Assembly: GCA_017545095.1 (NCBI GenBank)
Contig: JAFYCU010000274.1
Location: 1-17,821 of the forward strand
From: Muribaculaceae bacterium
Lineage (GTDB): Bacteria; Bacteroidota; Bacteroidia; Bacteroidales; Muribaculaceae
Length of the DNA: 17,821 bases
Direction of reading: 5' to 3'
Shown here piece by piece: positions 1 through 7,489 of this stretch (position 1 is its first letter; each line of letters opens with the position of its first letter). The notes beneath the pieces are model-generated. The model did not search any database, was not told where the DNA came from, and was given only the letters and a program-made list of their open reading frames with translations. The position numbers and the translations under genes were made by a program.

Positions 1-282
1 CAGGTTGTAAATCTCGTCTGGCTTCACCTGCTCGATGATGCGGATGAGCGAGCTGGAGTCGGTCATGTCGGCATAATGCAGGTCGATGAGTCGGTGCTGC
101 TTCATGTCGCGCACCCACTCGTCGAGGTACAGATGCTCGATGCGCCCGGTGTTGAAACTGCTGCTGCGCCGCAGCGTACCATGCACCTCATAGCCTTTCT
201 CAAGCAGGAACTCGGCCAGATAGCTGCCGTCCTGCCCCGTGATGCCCGTAATCAGGGCCACCTTATGTTGCTTGTCGGTCAT
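1..282 (-). CDS. gmd: GDP-mannose 4,6-dehydratase, N-terminal part (cut by window edge)
   Basis: The first 94 residues of a short-chain dehydrogenase/reductase that converts GDP-D-mannose to GDP-4-keto-6-deoxy-D-mannose, the first step toward GDP-L-fucose and related surface sugars; it acts in the cytosol with NADP(H). Visible are the Rossmann glycine motif G13-ITG-QDG19, directly followed by [16 protein letters not shown], the R-R-S-S-S-F-N-T cofactor-binding stretch at about 38-45, and [12 protein letters not shown] at about 68-79. All are characteristic of Gmd. The frame is open to the edge, so about 250-280 C-terminal residues are missing. The ATG at 282 is chosen because it gives the family's usual short N-terminus and lies about 27 bases after a good TTG-N20-TAnnTTTG promoter. 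Colonic Bacteroidales usually carry gmd beside a GDP-fucose synthase gene, but that neighbour would be outside the window. Confidence 0.95.
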   Translation of the reverse strand, partial: MTDKQHKVALITGITGQDGSYLAEFLLEKGYEVHGTLRRSSSFNTGRIEHLYLDEWVRDMKQHRLIDLHYADMTDSSSLIRIIEQVKPDEIYNL

Positions 283-308
283 ATTTTGCTAAGGTTTGAT
301 TGAAAGTG

Positions 309-340
309 CAAATTTAGCAATAATCGGCGGCTGAGCCAAC
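309..340 (-). promoter_or_regulatory. Bacteroidetes-type promoter for gmd
   Basis: On the minus strand a -7 box TAAATTTG (309-316) is preceded, after exactly 20 bases, by TTG (337-339). This matches the Bacteroidetes sigma-ABfr consensus TTTG-N19-21-TAnnTTTG. The start codon of gmd follows after a short leader. The -33 box lies within two near-copies of a GGCTGAGCC palindrome (about 329-349), which could be a regulator site or chance. The rest of 283-449 shows no gene. Confidence 0.7.
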
Positions 341-449
341 TGCTGAGCCGTTTTTTTTGCGACAGCCTGCGAAAAGTTTCCGTTTTCTGCCGCACATCGA
401 GTTGTGGCTCAGGATGAATCAGGCACTGCAACGCCTCGTGTGGATAGAT

Positions 450-824
450 TTACGACAGCCATAACAACCGGGAGACAATGCCTTCGAACCAGTAGTCGCC
501 CAGCTTCATGCAGCCGAATGCCTTGATGATGCTGAACGGGTTGTAGATTTCGGTCAATCCCCGCCCGAAACGATAGCCGTCATAACGATCGCGCAACGCC
601 TGCGACACCCGTTCATGGTTGTAGCCATACTGCTTGCCCAAATCCTCGTAGTCGTAGCCGAAGTAGTCTTCCAGCTCCTGCGACGTGATGCCGCAAAGAG
701 CCTCCATGCGACTGACGAAACTGATGTTGTCGAGGTTGTTGATGCTCGAGAAGATGCTCATCTGCGAAAACTTGGTGATGCTCGTGATGAACACGAAGCG
801 CAGGTACTCGTACATCGACTTCAC
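450..824 (-). pseudogene. Remnant of an AAA-ATPase-like / PDDEXK_9 (DUF1703-type) protein, middle part
   Basis: This is a 124-residue open frame whose core resembles the end of the AAA-ATPase-like domain (PF09820-type) of a very abundant Bacteroidetes/Prevotella family. Recognisable blocks are EYLRFVFITSITKFSQMSIF, the N-N-L motif, L-C-G-I-T-S-Q-E-L-E-D-Y-F, and Y-D-G-Y-R-F-G...E-I-Y-N-P-F-S-I-I. Full proteins are about 500-600 residues, with an N-terminal P-loop region and a C-terminal nuclease domain. Both are missing here: a TGA lies seven codons upstream of the first in-frame GTG, and similarity ends just after Y-W-F-E near 485, followed by unrelated codons to the TAA. It is therefore a fragment truncated at both ends. 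A C-terminal fragment of the same family lies at 8834-9040 on the same strand, but I cannot tell whether both come from one ancestor. Confidence 0.75.
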
Positions 825-913
825 CGGGCCTGTTGCTCCTCATTTTGCCCCGATTATGATGGAAAGGCAATATTCGGCAATAATCCTCGGCGATGCCAAC
901 ACCTGCTTCGATT

Positions 914-933
914 TTTCGCCATGAAAGGCGAAA
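914..933. repeat. 7-bp perfect inverted repeat (hairpin) in gene-free stretch 825-1093
   Basis: TTTCGCC and GGCGAAA flank a 6-base loop. On the + strand a T-rich run follows, so it could be a decayed terminator, but no + strand gene ends upstream. The rest of 825-1093 shows no convincing gene, only the -7 box described separately. Confidence 0.35.
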
Positions 934-980
934 TGTTTTCATTTCCCGCCTCGAAACGAAGCCAATTCATGAAAAATGAC

Positions 981-988
981 TAATTTTG
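981..988 (+). promoter_or_regulatory. -7 box before the DUF1016 nuclease gene
   Basis: TAATTTTG fits the Bacteroidetes -7 consensus TAnnTTTG. No TTG is present at the expected distance upstream, so the -33 half is weak. The 17 bases around it (974-990) are identical to those around the lipoprotein promoter at 6069-6085. Transcription would leave a leader of about 100 bases before the ATG at 1094. Confidence 0.5.
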
Positions 989-1093
989 CAGATTCAAGCG
1001 ACAACAAACATTTGGTAGCAAAAAAACAATGTATAACAACCATTCAAATTGCCTCAACCATCCACACGCAAGACAACGTTGCAATAACAAAAT

Positions 1094-2188
1094 ATGAGTA
1101 ATATGTCAATTCATCAACCTCAACAATATGCCATCGTACGTGATGTGAGAGAAATCGTGGAACGAGGCATTAAGAAAGCCTATTACAACGTATCCACAGA
1201 GGCCCTCATGACATACTGGAAAGTAGGCCGCCGAATTGTGGAAGAAGAACAGACTGGCGAAAGACGAGCCGAATACGGAAAGCAATTAATTAAACTACTG
1301 GCCGACAATTTGACTAAAGATTTTGGCAACAGTTTCAATGAAAGAAATTTACGCTCATTCCGCATTTTTTATCTATCATTCAATGATTTTGAGATTTGGA
1401 ACGCGCGCGTTCCAAATCTTACATGGACACACTATCGGGCTTTACTCAGAGTTGTTGATGACGATGCCCGTTATTGGTACTTACAGGAAGCGTCCAAACA
1501 AATGTGGAGCTCTCGAACTTTAGACCGAAACATTGCTTCACAATATTATTATCGCCTATTGCAATCACCAAAAAAAGAAGATGTAATTGCAGAAATGCAG
1601 CAAATCACAACACAACTTCAAGATTCGCACGAGTTTATCAAGAATCCCATTGTTGCTGAATTTCTGGGGTTGAGTCCCAATCCTGCTTTCACAGAAAGTG
1701 AACTAGAACGAGCCATACTATGTCATTTGAAAGAATTTCTTCTTGAACTCGGGAAAGGCTTTGCTTTTGTTGCTGAACAACAACACATACGCACTGAACA
1801 AAACGATTATTTCATTGACTTAGTATTCTATAATTACCTGCTCAAAAGTTTTGTCCTTATCGACCTAAAAACATCGAAATTATCATATCAAGATGTGGGT
1901 CAAATGGATATGTACCTACAAATTTATGACGAATTAAAGCGAGGTATTGATGATAATCCCACTGTGGGTATCATACTATGTGCAGAAACTGACGGTGACG
2001 TGGCTCGATATTCAACTCTCGCAAAAAACGACAAATTGTTTGCCTCAAAATATCTCACCTATATGCCAAGTGAACAGCAATTAAAAAATGAGATTGAGCA
2101 GCAAAAACTACTTTTCAATCAAAACAATATTCAAGTCTCAAATATCACTGATAATAATCAGGATCCATCAACTGAATGTAATCTTTGA
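1094..2188 (+). CDS. DUF1016/YhcG-family PD-(D/E)xK nuclease
   Basis: A 364-residue protein with the two parts typical of this family. The N-terminal DUF1016_N-like helical region covers about 15-165 and includes Y-W-K-V-G-R-R-I-V, F-N-E-R-N-L-R-S-F-R and W-T-H-Y-R-A-L-L-R-V. The YhcG_C nuclease domain covers about 175-345. Catalytic residues of a PD-(D/E)xK fold are visible as D242 in YFIDLVFYN and D257-L-K259 in VLIDLKTSK, with G-Q-M-D-M-Y at 269-274. The length is normal and the gene looks intact. Members often sit near restriction-modification or other mobile defence genes; no methylase is visible here. The gene is clearly more AT-rich than the ygiQ-like gene that follows, which suggests acquisition. 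A second ATG three codons downstream (1103) is an alternative start. Exact biological role of the family is unsettled; DNA cleavage is inferred from the fold. Confidence 0.9.
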   Translation: MSNMSIHQPQQYAIVRDVREIVERGIKKAYYNVSTEALMTYWKVGRRIVEEEQTGERRAEYGKQLIKLLADNLTKDFGNSFNERNLRSFRIFYLSFNDFEIWNARVPNLTWTHYRALLRVVDDDARYWYLQEASKQMWSSRTLDRNIASQYYYRLLQSPKKEDVIAEMQQITTQLQDSHEFIKNPIVAEFLGLSPNPAFTESELERAILCHLKEFLLELGKGFAFVAEQQHIRTEQNDYFIDLVFYNYLLKSFVLIDLKTSKLSYQDVGQMDMYLQIYDELKRGIDDNPTVGIILCAETDGDVARYSTLAKNDKLFASKYLTYMPSEQQLKNEIEQQKLLFNQNNIQVSNITDNNQDPSTECNL

Positions 2189-2238
2189 TTTGCCGTATCA
2201 GTTTATTCTTCAAGTCATGCTGTTGCACAAACTTGACT

Positions 2239-4125
2239 ATGCGAGGACAAAGTAACGACCACCACATTGCGGGGCAGTGGCTGCCCACGACGCGCAAGGA
2301 GATGGACCACCTGGGCTGGAACCAAGCCGATGTGATCCTCTTCACCGGCGATGCCTATATCGACCACCCGTCGATGGGTGCCGCCGTCATCGGGCGCGTG
2401 CTCGAGGCGCACGGCTACCGCGTTGCCATCGTGCCGCAGCCCAACTGGCGCGACGACCTGCGCGACTTCGGCAAGCTGGGCCGGCCGCGTCTATTCTTCG
2501 GCATCCACGCCGGTGCCATGGACTCGATGGTCAACCACTACACCGCCAACCGGCGCCGCCGAAGCGACGACGCCTACACGCCCGACGGACGCGCCGGGGC
2601 GCGCCCCGACTACCCCACCATCGTCTATGCCGAAGCCCTCAAACGGCTATGGCCCGATGTGCCCGTTGTGGCCGGCGGCATCGAGGCCTCGCTGCGACGC
2701 GTGGCGCACTACGACTACTGGCAGGACCGCCTGCGGCCGTCCATCCTCATCGACAGCCCCGCCGACCTGCTCATCTATGGCATGGGCGAGAAACCCATCA
2801 TCGCCATCGCGCAAGCCCTCGAGGGCGGTGCCTCCATCGACCAGCTCACCGACATCCCCCAGACCGTGGTGCGCCGCCCGCTGGGTGAGGTGCCTGCCGG
2901 CGACACCGGCGACGTGGTGCTGCATTCCTACGACGAGTGCCGGCAGTCGATGCGCGCGCAGGCCGAGAATTTCAAGACGGTGGAGGTGGAGAGCAACCTG
3001 TGGCACGGCCACACGCTGTGGCAGGCCACCGGCGACATCGCCATCAAAGTGAACCGCACCAACCCGCCGATGACCACCCAGGAAATCGACGCATCGTTCG
3101 ACCTGCCCTACACCCGCCTGCCCCACCCCCGCTACCACGGCAAACGCATCCCCGCCTACGAGATGATCCGCCACTCGGTGTGCCTGCACCGCGGCTGCTT
3201 CGGCGGCTGCGCGTTCTGCACCATCAGCGCCCACCAGGGCAAGTTCATCGCCTCGCGCAGCAAGCGCAGCATCATGCGCGAGGTGCGCCAAGTGACACAG
3301 ATGGCCGACTTCAAGGGCTACATCAGCGACCTGGGCGGTCCCAGCGCGAACATGTACGCCCTGGGCGGACGCAACCTGGAGCGATGCCAGCGGTGCGCTC
3401 GACCGTCGTGCCTGCACCCCAAGCCCTGCCCCAACCTGAACACCGACCATAGTGCCCTGCTCGACATCTATCACGCCGTGGACTCTTTGCCAGAAGTGAA
3501 GAAATCGTTCATTGGCAGCGGTGTGCGCTACGACCTGTCGATGCACCGCACCGGTGACCCTGCCATCGACCGCGTGAATGCTCAGTATAACGAGGAACTC
3601 ATCCGCTTCCATGTGTCGGGCCGTCTCAAGGTGGCACCCGAGCACACCAGCGATGCCGTGCTGCAAGTGATGCGCAAGCCGTCGTTTGAGCAGTTCCGGA
3701 AGTTCAAGGCCATTTTCGACCGCGTGAACCAGCGTTACGGCTTGCGACAGCAATTGATTCCCTACTTCATCTCGTCGCACCCCGGTTGCCATGAGGAGGA
3801 GATGGCCGAGCTGGCCGTGCTCACCAAGGAGCTGGACTTCCACCTCGAGCAAGTGCAGGATTTCACCCCCACCCCCATGACCGTGGCCACCGAGTGCTAC
3901 CACACTGGCCTGCACCCCTACACGCTCCAGCCCGTGTTCTGCGCCCGGAGCCAGGAGGAGAAACTCGCCCAGCGGCAGTATTTCTTCTGGTACGACCCTC
4001 AGCACCGCCGCGCCATCCAGGCCGCTCTGCGCCACCTGCACCGCCCCGACCTGCTCGCCCGTCTCTACCCTAACGCTCCCGGCGGCACCCGCCCGCAACG
4101 CAAGCCGCCCAAAGGAAAACGGTGA
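2239..4125 (+). CDS. YgiQ family radical SAM protein (UPF0313)
   Basis: A 628-residue protein with the full YgiQ layout. The N-terminal UPF0313 region begins WLPTTRKEMDHLGW and V-T/L-F-T-G-D-A-Y-I-D-H-P-S. A radical SAM core follows with the cluster motif C320-FGG-C324-AF-C327, which binds a 4Fe-4S cluster and S-adenosylmethionine. A DUF3362-like C-terminus lies around Q-E-E-K-L-A-Q-R-Q-Y-F-F-W-Y. The reaction catalysed by this family is not established. The frame is open upstream to 2185, but the ATG at 2239 is preferred because family members begin shortly before W-L-P-T-S/T-R-K-E-M, while the upstream residues are unlike the family and overlap the preceding gene. Base composition is GC-rich, like the genes after it and unlike the nuclease before it. 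Confidence 0.93.
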   Translation: MRGQSNDHHIAGQWLPTTRKEMDHLGWNQADVILFTGDAYIDHPSMGAAVIGRVLEAHGYRVAIVPQPNWRDDLRDFGKLGRPRLFFGIHAGAMDSMVNHYTANRRRRSDDAYTPDGRAGARPDYPTIVYAEALKRLWPDVPVVAGGIEASLRRVAHYDYWQDRLRPSILIDSPADLLIYGMGEKPIIAIAQALEGGASIDQLTDIPQTVVRRPLGEVPAGDTGDVVLHSYDECRQSMRAQAENFKTVEVESNLWHGHTLWQATGDIAIKVNRTNPPMTTQEIDASFDLPYTRLPHPRYHGKRIPAYEMIRHSVCLHRGCFGGCAFCTISAHQGKFIASRSKRSIMREVRQVTQMADFKGYISDLGGPSANMYALGGRNLERCQRCARPSCLHPKPCPNLNTDHSALLDIYHAVDSLPEVKKSFIGSGVRYDLSMHRTGDPAIDRVNAQYNEELIRFHVSGRLKVAPEHTSDAVLQVMRKPSFEQFRKFKAIFDRVNQRYGLRQQLIPYFISSHPGCHEEEMAELAVLTKELDFHLEQVQDFTPTPMTVATECYHTGLHPYTLQPVFCARSQEEKLAQRQYFFWYDPQHRRAIQAALRHLHRPDLLARLYPNAPGGTRPQRKPPKGKR

Positions 4126-4184
4126 AAGCTTCGCAAGACACAAGGCAAATACCGCGTAATCAATTAAAAAAACAGTTTATAGTT

Positions 4185-5267
4185 ATGGGAAAGATGCCTA
4201 ATCTGAATATGCTTGATGCCACACCAGCCGAGCTGGAATATGGTGTGATTTATGTGTTCACCAATCTGTATGCGCCCCAGTCGCTGCTTAACAACTACCG
4301 CACTGCCATTGGCCGTGCCGTTGGGCAGAGTGAGGCTCTAAACCGATTCGACGTGCAGGTGGTGTATGTCGACCGACAGCCCATGCTCGTGGCACGGCGT
4401 TTCAATGCCGGCAACATCGGCCACACGGCGGTGGTGACCTGCCCAGTGTGCGGCGACATCGCCATCGACGGAAAACTGGTGGAGGAGTTTTCGCGCGAGC
4501 TGTTCGATTTCGCGCAGCTCGACACAGGCGACCTCCAAATCAACATCGCCGACTTCCTCACGCCGGCCGAGCAGGTGCAGATGCAGGAAGCCATCGACGA
4601 CCCCGACCTATCGGCAAAGTTGGAAAACGCGCAGCTGCGTGCCGAAAGCGAGGACGCACAGCCGGTGGCGAGCGACACGGCCGATGCTGAAGGACGCGCC
4701 CTGGCCGAGGCAGAGCATGCCCGCGAGCAATATCTGGCATTGGTGGGGCAGCTGGTCACCAACTACGTGTCGCTCACCCACCGCGACCCGCAACCGCTGC
4801 TGGGCAATACGCTCACAGCCACCACATCGCTCATTTTCGGACCGCAGGACCTCAGCAGGCTGGAGATTGATGGCGACCTGCGCATTTGGCTCATCGACTA
4901 CGGCCATGCCGAGATTCGCCTGCATCCGCTCAGCAAAGCCCTCTACATCCTCTTCCTCAGACATCCCGAAGGCATCGAGCTGCGCAACATCGACGCGCAC
5001 CACGACGAGTTGGAACAAATCTACGACATCATCATGCCCGGCCGCGACATCGACACCGGCGACAGCATCATCCACAACGTGTTGAACCCATTGAGCGGCA
5101 CGCTGTTGCAAAACCTCTCGCGCATCAAGCGGTTTGTCAAGACGGTGATTATGGACGACGAGGTGGCCCGCCAATACTACGTTGCCGGCCGGCGTGGCGA
5201 GGCCTACCGCATAGCCCTGCCACGCCATCTCGTCGCCCTGCCAAGGGCGTTTGATGAAATCGACTGA
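4185..5267 (+). CDS. Conserved Bacteroidales protein of unknown function
   Basis: A 360-residue protein lying 59 bases after the YgiQ gene. I do not recognise a named family. The N-terminal part (about 1-130) holds a T-C-P-V-C-G element that could be half of a zinc knuckle. The middle (about 140-195) is acidic and Ala/Glu/Asp-rich, probably a flexible or coiled linker. The C-terminal ~130 residues (L-R-I-W-L-I-D-Y-G-H-A-E-I-R-L-H-P-L-S-K-A-L-Y-I-L-F-L-R-H-P-E-G-I and on to Y-Y-V-A-G-R-R-G-E-A-Y-R-I-A-L-P-R) resemble, from memory, a C-terminal domain found in several Bacteroides hypothetical proteins, with a winged-helix-like pattern. No signal peptide or membrane segment is seen, so it is probably cytosolic. 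The frame opens earlier with a GTG at 4122, but the ATG at 4185 gives a clean start outside the YgiQ gene. Confidence 0.75.
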   Translation: MGKMPNLNMLDATPAELEYGVIYVFTNLYAPQSLLNNYRTAIGRAVGQSEALNRFDVQVVYVDRQPMLVARRFNAGNIGHTAVVTCPVCGDIAIDGKLVEEFSRELFDFAQLDTGDLQINIADFLTPAEQVQMQEAIDDPDLSAKLENAQLRAESEDAQPVASDTADAEGRALAEAEHAREQYLALVGQLVTNYVSLTHRDPQPLLGNTLTATTSLIFGPQDLSRLEIDGDLRIWLIDYGHAEIRLHPLSKALYILFLRHPEGIELRNIDAHHDELEQIYDIIMPGRDIDTGDSIIHNVLNPLSGTLLQNLSRIKRFVKTVIMDDEVARQYYVAGRRGEAYRIALPRHLVALPRAFDEID

Positions 5268-5326
5268 AAATCAATTGAATAGAAATTGCAATGTTGCAGA
5301 AATCGAGCAAAGTTTTAATCTGGTTG

Positions 5327-5334
5327 TAATTTTG
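5327..5334 (+). promoter_or_regulatory. -7 box before the 5393 gene
   Basis: TAATTTTG matches TAnnTTTG and lies about 60 bases before the ATG. The best upstream TTG (5294-5296) is too far away (30 bases), so only the -7 half is convincing. Confidence 0.45.
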
Positions 5335-5392
5335 CATCGTCAATCGACGAGAAATCAATTTTTATACTAACCATATTAAAACTTTATCGATT

Positions 5393-5827
5393 ATGGATTA
5401 CACAATCAGTGACTTGCTCAGTGGAGCACGAGTGATGGCAAATAGCGTTTTTGGCCGCCGCAGCGAGTACACCCTTCAGTTCAACCACGAGGACGACGGC
5501 AAGTGGTATGTGGATTTCCCCGGCTGGCCATTCGACCACCACAACCTGATGATGGTGGCCGGAGCCGACAAGCTCTGCGCTTTCCTGAGCGACGACGACC
5601 GCTTCGCGCACATCAACGTGGTGCCCAGCAACACACGCCTCGACCTGCCCGGCTATGCCTGCCTGGAGCAGGGAGAGCACTCCCTGACCGGTGGCAGCAT
5701 CTACATGGTGACCGGCCTGCCCGGTTTCGAGCGCGAGATCTGGCTCTGCCCCGTCACCCTGTTCGTGCTCGGGCGTTACCCCAAGTTCCTCTACATCCGC
5801 AAGGCACAGCACGCCGCCACGGCATGA
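5393..5827 (+). CDS. Small conserved hypothetical protein, possibly DUF6717-like
   Basis: A 144-residue soluble protein without signal peptide or membrane segment. It contains YTLQFNHEDDGKWYVDFPGW, followed by L-M-M-V-A-G-A-D-K-L and a Trp/Cys-containing end (E-I-W-L-C-P-V-T-L-F-V-L-G-R-Y-P-K-F-L-Y-I). The W-Y-V-D-x-P-x-W...M-V-x-G-A-D pattern reminds me of the DUF6717 family, but this is from memory and unverified. It has its own -7 box and is followed by a gene-free hairpin-rich stretch, so it is likely transcribed alone. No function can be assigned. Confidence 0.75.
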   Translation: MDYTISDLLSGARVMANSVFGRRSEYTLQFNHEDDGKWYVDFPGWPFDHHNLMMVAGADKLCAFLSDDDRFAHINVVPSNTRLDLPGYACLEQGEHSLTGGSIYMVTGLPGFEREIWLCPVTLFVLGRYPKFLYIRKAQHAATA

Positions 5828-6051
5828 ACCTGAGCTGCGATGCCCCCCGGCACAATGGTGACGGGCGGGGCTGCACCGCGGCGGTGCACGCGAGCGAGAC
5901 TGCGTCTCGCCTTACACCCACATTGCCCGCATTGGGTTTTGCGTCTGATGCAAGCCCCTCCTCTTGGAGGGGTTTGGGGTAGGCATGCCCCAGACGGTGC
6001 ATCGGCAGCAAATAGCGTTCGGGGATATTTTTAGCTGATTGGTCTATTTGA
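5828..6051. repeat. Gene-free stretch with a series of perfect hairpins (REP-like or terminator region)
   Basis: No gene is visible between 5828 and 6113. Three perfect inverted repeats lie in a row: TGCACCGC/GCGGTGCA around one base (5872-5888), GCGAGAC/GTCTCGC around TGC (5894-5910), and CCCCTCC/GGAGGGG around TCTT, followed by TTT (5955-5975). A weaker TGGGG/CCCCA pair follows (5975-5992). The third resembles the CCCCTCC...GGAGGGG-TTTGGGGT intergenic elements that I recall as dispersed in Prevotella-like genomes, and it could also serve as the terminator of the 5393 gene. Confidence 0.5.
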
Positions 6052-6083
6052 TTTGGCACAATTCTTGCAAATGACTAATTTTG
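6052..6083 (+). promoter_or_regulatory. Consensus Bacteroidetes promoter for the lipoprotein gene
   Basis: TTTG (6052-6055), exactly 20 bases, then TAATTTTG (6076-6083): a full match to the Bacteroidetes consensus. Transcription should start near 6090. This rules out the upstream in-frame TTG at 6081 as a start codon and supports the ATG at 6114. Confidence 0.8.
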
Positions 6084-6113
6084 CAACGGAAAACCAAATT
6101 AAATGTCACGAAG

Positions 6114-6761
6114 ATGAAGAAGATGATGACTGCAGCGTGTGCTGCACTGCTGTTGTTGAGCGGCTGCTCGAGTGCCGACCAATTCTACGGAGCCGCCACC
6201 GGGGCCTCGTTGGGCGGATTGTTTGGCTCAGCCATCGGTGGCATCACCGGTGGCCGACGCGGCCACGACATGGGCACCGTGGTGGGCATGGCCGTGGGAG
6301 CCGCCGTGGGAGCCGCTGCCACGGCACCAAAGACCAGCGACGGCAACTACCGCTCGTCGGACTACTACGGCGGCTATGAGCAGGATGACTACCGCATGAA
6401 CAACTATTCCAGCCCCTATGCCGACATCGAGGTGGAGGATATCCGCTTTTCCGATGCCAACCGCAACGACTGCATCGACGCCGGCGAGCACGCCCGGTTG
6501 TCGTTTGTGGTGCGCAATCGCGGCAATCAGTTTGCCTACGACCTGGCCCCGGTAATCACCGTTACCGGCACGAAGCAGATCTACCTCTCGCCTACGGCCA
6601 TCATCAGCGAGCTGTCGCCCGGCGGGGCCGTGCGCTACCAAGCCGAAGTGGTGGCAACCAAAAAACTCAAGAGCGGCACGGCCGGGTTTGCCATCAGCTT
6701 GAGCGACGGCGACCACCTCTACACCCTGGGGTCGTTCCAGCTGCGCACCCGGGGTCGCTGA
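6114..6761 (+). CDS. Glycine-zipper lipoprotein
   Basis: A 215-residue predicted lipoprotein. The N-terminus MKKMMTAACAALLLLSGC is a lipoprotein signal peptide with lipobox L15-S-G-C18, so the mature protein would be anchored to a membrane through Cys18. A glycine-zipper stretch follows (about 25-65: G-A-S-L-G-G-L-F-G-S-A-I-G-G-I-T-G-G, then G-M-A-V-G-A-A-V-G-A-A), a pattern found in outer-membrane-associated proteins. A Tyr/Asp/Asn-rich linker leads to a C-terminal beta-rich region (about 105-210; D-A-N-R-N-D-C-I-D-A-G-E, then L-S-F-V-V-R-N-R-G) that resembles a CARDB-like Ig fold. The role is unknown; a structural envelope function is the plain inference. The HD-domain gene starts 33 bases later and may be cotranscribed. 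Confidence 0.85.
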   Translation: MKKMMTAACAALLLLSGCSSADQFYGAATGASLGGLFGSAIGGITGGRRGHDMGTVVGMAVGAAVGAAATAPKTSDGNYRSSDYYGGYEQDDYRMNNYSSPYADIEVEDIRFSDANRNDCIDAGEHARLSFVVRNRGNQFAYDLAPVITVTGTKQIYLSPTAIISELSPGGAVRYQAEVVATKKLKSGTAGFAISLSDGDHLYTLGSFQLRTRGR

Positions 6762-6794
6762 GCGCATGAGGGGAAATGAAGAAAGTGATTTGCC

Positions 6795-7475
6795 ATGCAC
6801 GCGCTCTACGATGAGATTGCGCCCGCATTGCGGGAATATGTGGAGCAGGCCGTTTTGCCGCACTACGATGCCTTCGACGCCGCCCACAGGCGCGACCACG
6901 CCTTGCTGGTGATGTCGCAAAGCCTGAAGCTCGTCGCCACCTTACGCCAGCAGGGAGAGTCGGTGGATGCCGCCATGGCGTGGACCATCGCCGCCTTTCA
7001 CGACACCGGCATGAGCGAGGGCAGAGCCACCCACCACCTGGCCAGCGGACGCATCATCCGCCACGACACGGAGCTGCGCCGCTGGTTCAGCGAGGAGCAA
7101 ATCGAGGTGATGGCTCAAGCGGCCGAGGACCATCGCGCTTCGGCACTGGAGCCGCCACGGAGCATCTACGGACGCATCGTGGCCGAAGCCGACCGGCACA
7201 TCGACCCCGAAACCATCGTACGCCGCACCATACAATACGGCCTAGAGCACTACCCCGCCCTGAGCCGCGACGAGCACTACCACCGCACCGTGGAGCACCT
7301 GCGCGAGAAATACGGCCCCGGCGGATACCTGCGGCTGTGGTTCCCGCACAGCCCCAATGCCGCCCGCCTGCAGCAACTGCACCAGCTCATGGCCGACGAG
7401 CGTGCCCAGCACGAGCTGTTCGACCGACTGTTCACCCAACTCACAACGGCAGACCACACCAGATGCCGAACATGA
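6795..7475 (+). CDS. HD-domain protein, probable metal-dependent phosphohydrolase
   Basis: A 226-residue soluble protein with the ordered residues of an HD domain: H31-R-R-D-H35 near the start, the H69-D70 pair in IAAFHDTG, H80/H81 and E112-D-H114 in the middle, and D133 in EADRHID. These would bind one or two metal ions. Members hydrolyse phosphate esters such as nucleotides or cyclic nucleotides; the substrate here cannot be told. The C-terminal third is helical, with a conserved-looking H-Y-H-R-T-V-E-H-L-R-E-K-Y-G-P-G-G-Y-L stretch. Its TGA lies inside an ATGA that could also start the next gene, so translation of the two may be coupled. Confidence 0.85.
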   Translation: MHALYDEIAPALREYVEQAVLPHYDAFDAAHRRDHALLVMSQSLKLVATLRQQGESVDAAMAWTIAAFHDTGMSEGRATHHLASGRIIRHDTELRRWFSEEQIEVMAQAAEDHRASALEPPRSIYGRIVAEADRHIDPETIVRRTIQYGLEHYPALSRDEHYHRTVEHLREKYGPGGYLRLWFPHSPNAARLQQLHQLMADERAQHELFDRLFTQLTTADHTRCRT

Positions 7476-7489
7476 ACCAACCTAGAATT

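Noticed and set aside
2185..2238. Earlier TTG start for the YgiQ protein
   Set aside because: The extra 18 residues are unlike the family and overlap the nuclease gene.
2647..4143. A 498-codon open frame on the minus strand opposite the YgiQ gene
   Set aside because: It is a by-product of GC-rich codons; its translation is Val/Gly/His/Ala-rich with no family resemblance, while the + strand has the radical SAM motif.
5438..6021. Half-match of the island palindrome (AAATAGCGTT) at about 5441 and 6010
   Set aside because: Only one arm agrees and no second arm or fixed distance to a -7 box is present, so chance is enough.
6081..6113. TTG start 11 codons before the lipoprotein ATG
   Set aside because: It lies inside the -7 box of a consensus promoter, upstream of the expected transcription start, and would spoil the lipoprotein signal peptide.
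6980..7489. Upstream extension of the esterase frame through the HD-domain gene
   Set aside because: The translation is Arg/Pro/His-rich shadow sequence and would bury the signal peptide.
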